From: UBA8110 sp964597275 | Lineage (GTDB): Bacteria > SAR324 > NAC60-12 | Assembly: GCA_964597275.1 (NCBI GenBank) | Contig: CAZQXS010000114.1 | Span: forward strand, 1-12,130 | DNA length: 12,130 nt | Reading direction: 5' to 3' | Shown: positions 7,205 to 12,130 of the stretch, piece after piece | Numbering within the stretch: the stretch's first letter is position 1 | Layout of the letters: each line of letters opens with the position of its first letter | Position numbers and translations under genes: made by a program | The notes under the pieces: generated by a model | The model's input: only the letters and a program-made list of their open reading frames with translations | The model's database searches: none | Told to the model about the DNA's origin: nothing

Positions 7205-7214
7205 ACCCGTTTTG
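7195..7214 (+). terminator. Possible cyaY terminator hairpin overlapping the rpmH -10 box
   Basis: CGGGTA-CAA-TACCCG (7195-7209) is a perfect 6-bp inverted repeat followed by TTTTG, a terminator-like arrangement 34 bases after the cyaY stop. The stem and U-run are short, and the same bases include the best -10 box for rpmH, so it may be a dyad in a promoter and not a terminator. Confidence 0.35.
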
Positions 7215-7242
7215 TCTTCACCACAGAAACGGGAAACTTAGG

Positions 7243-7377
7243 ATGAAACGGACCTTCCAACCCAACAATCGGCGTCGCAGGAAGAAGCACGGATTCCGGG
7301 TGCGCATGTCCACCCCCGGAGGCCGCAACGTGATCAAGCGCCGCCGCGCCAAGGGACGCAAGCGCCTCGCCGTTTGA
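7243..7377 (+). CDS. rpmH: 50S ribosomal protein L34
   Basis: 44 residues, extremely basic, the usual L34 size. It begins MKRTFQPNN and ends KGRKRLAV, both family hallmarks, with HGFRVRMSTPGGRNVI in the middle. L34 is a late-assembling large-subunit protein. The gene is too short for many ORF callers. Its TGA stop (7375-7377) shares one base with the rnpA ATG (7377-7379), so the two are almost certainly translationally coupled. Confidence 0.97.
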   Translation: MKRTFQPNNRRRRKKHGFRVRMSTPGGRNVIKRRRAKGRKRLAV

Positions 7378-7733
7378 TGTCCGGCCAGACTTTCCCGAAG
7401 GCGGTGCGGCTGCGTCGTCGTCGGGAAATCCGGCGGGTTTTTGCGGAGGGCACCTTCCGTCCGCTGGGACTGGTGAGCGTCAAGTCGGCTCCGACCGAGC
7501 AGGAGTCGAGCCGCTTTCTGATCTCCATCAAGCGCAAGGTCGGCACGGCGCCGGAGCGCAACCGGATCAAGCGGCTGCTCCGCGAGGCGATCCGCTTTGA
7601 GCGTCACCGACTCACCCACCCTCACGACCTCTGCTTCATGGTCACTCGACGCCCGGAGCGGCCCGTGACCCTCGATTATGTGCAGCGGCTGATCCGCCGC
7701 TACTTCCAGGAACTTGCAGGAAAACGCGCATGA
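7377..7733 (+). CDS. rnpA: Ribonuclease P protein component
   Basis: 118 residues, basic. RnpA binds the RNase P RNA and helps it recognise the 5' leader of precursor tRNAs. The family signature, the RNR motif, is RNRIKRLLREAIR at 61-73; upstream are the expected RLRRRREIRRVF (11-22) and the strand FLISIKRKVG (47-56). An in-frame TTG at 7374 could also start translation, but the ATG at 7377 gives the typical overlap with rpmH and is preferred. The stop overlaps the proposed yidD start (ATGA at 7730-7733). Confidence 0.95.
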   Translation: MSGQTFPKAVRLRRRREIRRVFAEGTFRPLGLVSVKSAPTEQESSRFLISIKRKVGTAPERNRIKRLLREAIRFERHRLTHPHDLCFMVTRRPERPVTLDYVQRLIRRYFQELAGKRA

Positions 7734-8116
7734 GCGCCCGACTGAGCCGATTGAGCAAAGCTGTTGCTGGCCTTACCGTTCGTCCTGAGCTTGTCGAAGC
7801 CTGTCCTGAGCCGGGCCGAAGGGGGCGAACCCCGCCCATGCTTCGACAGGCTCAGCACGAACGGAATGGAGGGGCTGCGGTCTTTCGCATTTTGGCAGGT
7901 GTGCCGATTCTGCTGATCCGGATTTATCGGTGGTGTGTTTCGCCGCTGCTGCCCCCGTCTTGCCGATTTCACCCCTCCTGCTCGCAGTACGCGCTGGAGG
8001 CCTACCAGCAGCATGGCCTGCTTCGGGGCACCGGACTGTCGCTGTGGCGCATCTGCCGCTGCCACCCCTTTCACCCCGGCGGGGTGGACCCTGTGCCCGA
8101 ACCTCGTAACTTCTGA
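7730..8116 (+). CDS. yidD: Membrane protein insertion efficiency factor YidD, with a repeat-encoded insert
   Basis: 128 residues by the ATG that overlaps the rnpA stop; YidD proteins are usually about 70-90. The family core starts around residue 51: an amphipathic, membrane-binding segment FRILAGVPILLIRIYRWCVS, then CRFHPSCSQYALEA (78-91), CRCHPFHPGG (109-118) and DPVP. YidD sits on the inner face of the inner membrane and assists YidC-dependent insertion. Residues about 16-46 are not family sequence: they are the in-frame reading of a palindromic DNA repeat (7776-7864), with the peptide PELVEACPEP and PMLRQAQHER as its two arms. Either the repeat is translated as an N-terminal extension, or the true start is downstream, for instance the ATG at 7838 inside the repeat. 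yidC starts 17 bases after the stop. Function is near certain; the N-terminus is not. Confidence 0.9.
   Translation: MSARLSRLSKAVAGLTVRPELVEACPEPGRRGRTPPMLRQAQHERNGGAAVFRILAGVPILLIRIYRWCVSPLLPPSCRFHPSCSQYALEAYQQHGLLRGTGLSLWRICRCHPFHPGGVDPVPEPRNF
7776..7864. repeat. Palindromic dispersed repeat inside yidD, TTCGTCCTGAGCTTGTCGAAG type
   Basis: The arms at 7776-7800 and 7840-7864 are 25 bases long and match as reverse complements at 23 positions; one of the two mismatches becomes G-U in the mRNA. The 39-base middle holds a third degenerate arm (CCTGAGCCGGGCCGAAGG, 7805-7822), a composite structure typical of such elements. It reads through without a stop in the yidD frame. Similar TTCGACAGGCTCAG palindromes occur dispersed in many environmental bacteria (general knowledge, not searched here). 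Confidence 0.85.
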
Positions 8117-8133
8117 AACCTCGCTCACACTTT

Positions 8134-9858
8134 ATGGAAAAGAACACCATCCTCGCCATCGCGCTTTCGGTTGGCGTGCTCATCACCTGGAACGTCCTCT
8201 TTCCGCCCCCGCCGCCCCCCAAACCCGTGCCTGCGGAAACCGTGCAGGTGCAGGAGGAAGAGGAGGTGGCCGAGGCGGCTTCTGGAACGGCAGTGGCGAC
8301 CCCGGAAGCGGCCAGCGTCGCAACGGCGAGCGTGACCACGCAGGAAGTCAGCGAACTGCTGCCCTCCAAGGAGGTGGTGGTGGAGACTCCGAACTACCGG
8401 ATGACGGTGGACACGCGGGGCGGCAAGGCGACCAGCTTCTTGCTTCAGGATTACCAAAGCACCAAGTCCCGGCTGACGCTCAGCACCTGGTTCCCCTTCC
8501 TGACCGGGGTGCTGGGTCCAGACTACGAGGAGCAAAACGGGGACAACCGCGTGGAGATGCTGGGGCAGATGATGGAATCCGGCGCAGCCTTCACGGTGGA
8601 GTTCGAGGGCGATGAGGCCCGCACCGCGAAATTCGCCCAGACCGTGTACCAGAGCAGCGCGGAAAGCCTCTATGTGGACGGCGAGGAAGTCCAGCAGTTG
8701 GTGCTGACCTCCCCGGTGGTCGAGGGGCTTCAGGTCGTGAAGACGCTCGGCTTCCGCTCGGACAGCTACGTGGTTGACTATCAGGTGCAGGTGATCAACC
8801 GCTCCGCCGATCCCGTGCCGCTCAAGATGCGGCTCCTCTTTGGCGAGAACCGCCCCTCCGGCGGCAGCCGCTTTCAGGAGTTCGGGCACCGGGGTCCGGT
8901 GTACTTCTTCGATGGCGAACTGGAAACCGAAACCCCGGACGAGGCGCTTCAGGAACTGCAAGTGCGCAACGCGGACTGGATCGGGCTGGAGGACCAGTAC
9001 TTCATCGCCGCCGCCGCGCCGATCACGCCCGTGCGCTTTGGCTACTTCCAGTCACAGCCCAGTGCGGGCGCAGTGGAGCATTCGCACTTCGGCACCCGGC
9101 TGGACTTGGTCAACCTCGGTCCCAACCGCCTGATCGAATCCGGGTTTCAGGTGTACTACGGTCCGAAGGCGGACGCGGAGTTGCAGAAGTTCGGGCGGCA
9201 GCTCGTGCAGGCGCACGACATGACGCTGGAGGAACTGGCGGCCCCGCTGCTGGAACTGCTCTACTGGATCCACGGCTATGTCGGCAACTACGGCGTGGCG
9301 ATCATCCTGCTCACCGTGATTGTGCGGGTGGTGCTGTTCCCCTTCACCTACAAGGGCATGAAGAGCATGAAGCGCATGCAGCAGCTTGCGCCGCGCATGA
9401 AGAAGTTGCAGGAGAAGTACAAGGGCAACAAGGAGAAGCTCAATCAGGAGATGATGGCGCTCTACAAGAAGAACAAGGTCAATCCCTTGGGGGGCTGCCT
9501 GCCGCTGCTCTTGCAGATGCCCGTCTTCTTTGCGCTCTACAGCTCGCTCTCCAGCGCGGTGGAACTGCGGCACGCGCCCTTCATGTTCTGGATCAACGAC
9601 CTCTCCCAGCCCGACGGCCTCGGCATCACTCCCCTGATCATGGGGGCGACCATGTACATCCAGCAGCGCATGACCCCGCAGAGCGCGATGATGGACCCCA
9701 TGCAGGCGAAGATCATGCAGATGCTCCCGCTGGTGTTCACCGTCTTCACCTTCACCTTCCCGGCAGGGCTGACGCTTTACTGGATGACGAGCAACATCCT
9801 CTCCATCGGCCAGCAGGTGCTCATCAACCGCATCAAGACCCCGGAGATGAAGGACTAG
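8134..9858 (+). CDS. yidC: Membrane protein insertase YidC
   Basis: 574 residues, the Gram-negative form of the Oxa1/YidC/Alb3 insertase, which inserts proteins into the inner membrane alone or with SecYEG. Order: TM1 (about 5-23), a proline run and acidic/Ala-rich linker (24-70), the periplasmic P1 domain (about 80-345), then the conserved insertase region. TM2 (about 383-405) contains R398 in the groove (TVIVRVVLFP), equivalent to the key arginine of the family. The charged cytoplasmic hairpin C1 (407-447, KRMQQLAPRMKKLQEKY) follows, then NPLGGCLPLLLQMPVFFALY (450-469, TM3), TM4 (about 497-511) and TM5 (about 529-552). The C-terminus is short and not strongly basic. The ATG at 8134 is supported by the correct TM1, although no good SD is visible, suggesting coupling to yidD 17 bases upstream. 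The gene ends where a repeat block begins; the jag and mnmE genes that often follow are absent here. Confidence 0.97.
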   Translation: MEKNTILAIALSVGVLITWNVLFPPPPPPKPVPAETVQVQEEEEVAEAASGTAVATPEAASVATASVTTQEVSELLPSKEVVVETPNYRMTVDTRGGKATSFLLQDYQSTKSRLTLSTWFPFLTGVLGPDYEEQNGDNRVEMLGQMMESGAAFTVEFEGDEARTAKFAQTVYQSSAESLYVDGEEVQQLVLTSPVVEGLQVVKTLGFRSDSYVVDYQVQVINRSADPVPLKMRLLFGENRPSGGSRFQEFGHRGPVYFFDGELETETPDEALQELQVRNADWIGLEDQYFIAAAAPITPVRFGYFQSQPSAGAVEHSHFGTRLDLVNLGPNRLIESGFQVYYGPKADAELQKFGRQLVQAHDMTLEELAAPLLELLYWIHGYVGNYGVAIILLTVIVRVVLFPFTYKGMKSMKRMQQLAPRMKKLQEKYKGNKEKLNQEMMALYKKNKVNPLGGCLPLLLQMPVFFALYSSLSSAVELRHAPFMFWINDLSQPDGLGITPLIMGATMYIQQRMTPQSAMMDPMQAKIMQMLPLVFTVFTFTFPAGLTLYWMTSNILSIGQQVLINRIKTPEMKD

Positions 9859-9860
9859 GT

Positions 9861-9936
9861 CGGTGCTGGTGATCGGTGGCTGGTGATTGGTTGCTGGTTG
9901 CTGGTGGTCGGTTCTGATAACCGAGGTCTGAAGACC
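9861..9936 (+). repeat. G/T-rich composite repeat with hairpins, copy 1
   Basis: A run of GGTGGCTGGTG / TTGCTGG units (identical decamer CGGTGGCTGG at 9874-9883) ends in the hairpin TCGGTT-CTGAT-AACCGA (9908-9924), directly followed by a second small hairpin, GGTC-TGAA-GACC (9925-9936). It starts two bases after the yidC stop. The hairpins have no adjacent long U-run, so a terminator role is uncertain. The same arrangement recurs at 10003-10065. Confidence 0.7.
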
Positions 9937-9970
9937 AATAGGGCGTTTTCGGTTGATTCAGCTTCCGTTT

Positions 9971-9999
9971 GTCATTCCCGCGCAGGCGGGAATCCAGTC
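9971..9999. repeat. Short palindromic repeat, GTCATTCCCGCG..GGCGGGAATCCAG type, copy 1
   Basis: ATTCCCGC-GCAG-GCGGGAAT (9974-9993) is a perfect 8-bp stem with a 4-base loop, flanked by GTC and CCAGTC. A copy differing at one base lies at 11944-11972. It resembles REP or dRS3-like elements known from several proteobacteria (similarity recalled, not searched). It lies between the two G/T-rich composite repeats. Confidence 0.8.
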
Positions 10000-10002
10000 A
10001 TC

Positions 10003-10065
10003 GGCGGTGGTCGGTGGCTGGTGGTTGGTGATCGGTTCTGAAAACCGATAGCTGAAAACCGATAG
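10003..10065 (+). repeat. G/T-rich composite repeat with hairpin and 14-bp tandem, copy 2
   Basis: The G/T-rich part contains CGGTGGCTGG (10012-10021) and runs into the hairpin ATCGGTT / AACCGAT (10031-10049). The unit CTGAAAACCGATAG is then present twice in perfect tandem (10038-10051 and 10052-10065). The repeat ends 15 bases before the ATG of the following membrane protein and would be its untranslated leader if transcribed. Confidence 0.75.
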
Positions 10066-10080
10066 CCGAACACTTCCGAA

Positions 10081-11889
10081 ATGCTCCAGTTCCTTGCCCC
10101 TTTGTGGTTGCTGGGGTTGCCACTGGTGGCCCTGCCGTGGATTTGGCCCGTCCTCAAGCGTCCGCTCCAGCCGCCCCTGCGGTTCTCCGCGCTGTTTCTC
10201 TTTCCTCCGGAGGCACTGCGACGCCAGTTCCAGCCTTCGCGTCAGGAGTGGTGGCTCAAGCTGCTGCGCTCGCTGATCCTGTTGGGGCTGATCCTGCTGC
10301 TGGCGCGTCCGCTCTGGCAGGAGCCGGAACCCGTGCAGGAGCTTTGGATTCGGGACACCACGGCCAGCGCGAAAACCCTCTTGGGCGACATGGGCTTTGC
10401 AGAAACGTCCGCTGAAACCGCCCTCGCGCTGGAGGATTTGTTTCCCGAATCCGACCTGAATCCGGAGCCGGAAACCACGCCCGCCCTTCCCGGATTTCCC
10501 GGAACGCCAACCCTCGCGCAAATCGCAGAAGCCGCACTGGCCCGCTTCCAAAAGGAAGAACACTCGCCGCTGTTGCACCTGCACCTGCACTCTGATTTCC
10601 AGCGTTCGCAGTTTCAGCACTACCCCTCCGCGACCCAGCCCGTGCGCTGGACCTTTCACCGCCCTGACGCAGTTCAGGAGCCGCACAACCTGTGGATGCA
10701 CCAACTGGCCTTGCGCACCGAGGGCTTGTTTCAGCCTGTGCTGGAACTGGAGATTGCCGGAACCCTGCCTGCCGCCGCCAAGGTGCAGCTCCGGGTGCGG
10801 CAAAACGAGCGGGACGTGGGAAACTGGTCGGGCGTGTGGAAGGCCGAACCGCTGGCGGCAAAGGTGGTTCTCGCAAAGGACTTTCAGCGGCACGAACCGC
10901 TTCGCGTCCGGCTCGAAGCTCCGGACGATCCTGTGACGTGGGACAACGAACGGGGGTTTCTGCCAGCGGCCACCGAGAACCTCTGGGTGGCGATCGTCAC
11001 CACGGTTGGCGGCGACGGGCAGTATCGGCACGGACTCCACGCGCTCAAGTCCGCGCTCAACGCCGCCGGGATTTTCTCCTTTGTGGCGACCACCACGGAG
11101 GATTTGCAGACCTTCCCGCCGGACCTCATCCTCCTGCTGGCCGATCATCCAGAACGAGCTTCCCGCTTGCCCGCAGACGCACCGCCGACCCTGTTCATCC
11201 CGACTCGGTTTGAGGACTGGCGGAAGCTGGCCGAGCAGTTTGCCGCCCGGAAAAAACAGTCTCCGCAAGCGAAGGGCTGGTGGGGAGTGAAGCCCAAACC
11301 CAAGCCCGCGCAGAATCCGGCTGAGGAGGCACAGCAGCGGCTGGACTGGCGAGACTGGACGGGTGCCGAGACATGGCAGGTGGAGGACGTGAGCGTGGAT
11401 TTGCAACACGCCAAGGCGCGGGAGTTGTGGCTGCTGACCACCGGGGTTTCCAGCGCGTGGGGGCCGCTCTACCAGCAGCGCGACTTTGCGGGTCGGGTGC
11501 GGGGGTGGCTGGAACTGCTCTTGTCGAAGGCTCCGGTGCAACGGCTGGGAACGTTCGAGTCTGGAGCACAAGCACTGGCTGAGGCGCTTGGCAGGAATCC
11601 CCACCTGCGCCCCGGTGACTACACGCTTCCGCCTGAAGACGGAGTTCCAGAACGTCGCTTCCTGGTGACGACGGCAGGGCGCGAATCCAAGCTGACCGTT
11701 CTTCGCGAAGACGAACTCGCCCGGATGCAGCAGCACTTTGACGAGCGCAGTGCCCGTCCGGACGCCGAAGGCCAAGCCTCCGCCGAACGCCTGCGGGAGT
11801 GGCTGCTGTGGATCGTGCTGGTGCTGGTGTTGCTGGAAGTCGCGCTCGCCGCCCTGCGCGTCTGGCGGCCTCCGCTTGCCGCTCCGTGA
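10081..11889 (+). CDS. Membrane protein with N-terminal BatA (aerotolerance-type) domain
   Basis: 602 residues. The first 80 fit the double-transmembrane BatA N-terminal domain: TM1 LAPLWLLGLPLVALPWIW (5-22), a short loop with RFSALFLFPP (34-43), and TM2 LLRSLILLGLILLLARPLW (61-79), ending in the family-typical ARP. A large soluble region follows, facing the periplasm by the usual topology. It opens with DTTAS (92-96), resembling the DxSxS metal site of von Willebrand factor A domains but with no clear continuation of that fold. VTWDNERGFLP (285-295) and DLILLLADHPE match the layout of long BatA-domain proteins. A third helix, LLWIVLVLVLLEVALAALRVW, lies near the C-terminus (about 575-595). 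In other bacteria such proteins accompany MoxR ATPase and DUF58 genes; none is visible here. Function unknown; an envelope or stress role is only an analogy. No SD is seen before the ATG, and the repeat block reaches almost to it. Confidence 0.75.
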   Translation: MLQFLAPLWLLGLPLVALPWIWPVLKRPLQPPLRFSALFLFPPEALRRQFQPSRQEWWLKLLRSLILLGLILLLARPLWQEPEPVQELWIRDTTASAKTLLGDMGFAETSAETALALEDLFPESDLNPEPETTPALPGFPGTPTLAQIAEAALARFQKEEHSPLLHLHLHSDFQRSQFQHYPSATQPVRWTFHRPDAVQEPHNLWMHQLALRTEGLFQPVLELEIAGTLPAAAKVQLRVRQNERDVGNWSGVWKAEPLAAKVVLAKDFQRHEPLRVRLEAPDDPVTWDNERGFLPAATENLWVAIVTTVGGDGQYRHGLHALKSALNAAGIFSFVATTTEDLQTFPPDLILLLADHPERASRLPADAPPTLFIPTRFEDWRKLAEQFAARKKQSPQAKGWWGVKPKPKPAQNPAEEAQQRLDWRDWTGAETWQVEDVSVDLQHAKARELWLLTTGVSSAWGPLYQQRDFAGRVRGWLELLLSKAPVQRLGTFESGAQALAEALGRNPHLRPGDYTLPPEDGVPERRFLVTTAGRESKLTVLREDELARMQQHFDERSARPDAEGQASAERLREWLLWIVLVLVLLEVALAALRVWRPPLAAP

Positions 11890-11911
11890 CTGCCGCTTTC
11901 CCCGCTTTCCC

Positions 11912-12061
11912 CTAGAGCAATTTCGGTTTATTTGTACCCACTTGTCATTCCCGCGTAGGCGGGAATCCAGTCCACACGGCCGTTTGCTCTGGATTCCGGG
12001 TCTGCGCTCCGCTCCGCCCGGAATGACGATCTTGGATCCGTAATCCCTGAAAATGCTCTAG
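11912..12061. repeat. MITE-like element with CTAGAGCA terminal inverted repeats
   Basis: The 15-base ends CTAGAGCAATTTCGG (11912-11926) and CTGAAAATGCTCTAG (12047-12061) match as inverted repeats at 13 of 15 positions and bound a 150-base non-coding segment. The outermost CTAG is itself palindromic. There is no transposase gene. The interior is largely filled by another palindromic element (11944-12027), suggesting nesting. Calling it a MITE is inference from structure. Confidence 0.5.
11944..12027. repeat. Inverted pair of GTCATTCC..GGAATCCAG palindromes (nested)
   Basis: The left unit (11944-11972) is copy 2 of the repeat at 9971-9999, with the perfect stem ATTCCCGC-GTAG-GCGGGAAT (11947-11966). 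The right unit (11989-12027) begins CTGGATTCCGGG and ends GCCCGGAATGAC, so the two units face each other and share the outer ends GTCATTCC and GGAATGAC. Together they form an 84-base imperfect palindrome. Confidence 0.75.
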
Positions 12062-12130
12062 TGGGAGAGGAACGGCAGGGCGGAGCAAGCAAAAACTCCT
12101 AGTCGGTGAAGTGCCTTGGCAGAGGCGGTT

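Noticed and set aside
7162..7242. Replication origin next to rpmH
   Set aside because: No cluster resembling TTATCCACA boxes and no dnaA or dnaN in the window.
8125..8961. 278-codon open frame on the - strand opposite yidC
   Set aside because: Antisense to an unambiguous YidC; composition typical of a shadow frame.
9861..10065. CRISPR-like array
   Set aside because: Repeats are short, degenerate and directly adjacent, without uniform spacers, and there are no cas genes.
9958..11775. 605-codon open frame on the - strand opposite the BatA-like gene
   Set aside because: Its start side lacks family features and it runs through a repeat block; the + strand frame has correctly placed membrane helices and matches a known family layout.
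12099..12130. Possible C-terminal end of a - strand gene (reading PPLPRHFTD then stop at 12099-12101)
   Set aside because: Only nine codons are inside the window; a stop-bounded stretch this short has no evidential value.

Overview
The window is a GC-rich chromosomal segment from a Gram-negative bacterium. Evidence for this is a signal-peptide-bearing periplasmic M16 protease, a YidC with a large periplasmic domain, a CyaY frataxin and the rpmH-rnpA-yidD-yidC cluster. CyaY and the style of the L34 and YidC proteins suggest Proteobacteria in the broad sense, possibly a deep or delta-like lineage; the exact group cannot be fixed from sequence reading alone.

Layout. Positions 1-357 hold no gene, only eroded repeats and a Shine-Dalgarno site. 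A long + strand gene (358-3024) fuses a glycine-cleavage T-protein to a serine-hydroxymethyltransferase-like PLP domain. Two - strand genes follow: greA (3043-3522) and a pitrilysin-type M16 protease (3638-6688), separated by a long hairpin repeat. A divergent region (6689-6837) separates the protease from cyaY (+, 6838-7161). Next come rpmH (7243-7377), rnpA (7377-7733), yidD (7730-8116) and yidC (8134-9858), tightly packed or overlapping on the + strand. After 222 bases of repeats comes a 602-aa membrane protein with an N-terminal BatA-type domain (10081-11889). The last 241 bases hold a nested MITE-like element and no supportable gene.

How the genes relate. rpmH, rnpA, yidD and yidC form the widely conserved module for ribosomal protein L34, RNase P and membrane protein insertion. 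The T-protein/SHMT fusion joins two consecutive one-carbon steps: methylene-THF made from glycine can be used at once to make serine from a second glycine. greA, cyaY and the protease are housekeeping genes with no obvious pathway link to it.

The most unusual content is (i) the GcvT-SHMT fusion with a divergent PLP half, (ii) a palindromic repeat lying in frame inside the yidD reading frame, and (iii) at least six different palindromic or tandem repeat families placed at nearly every gene boundary, including one that forms the immediate leader of the BatA-like gene and one nested inside another.
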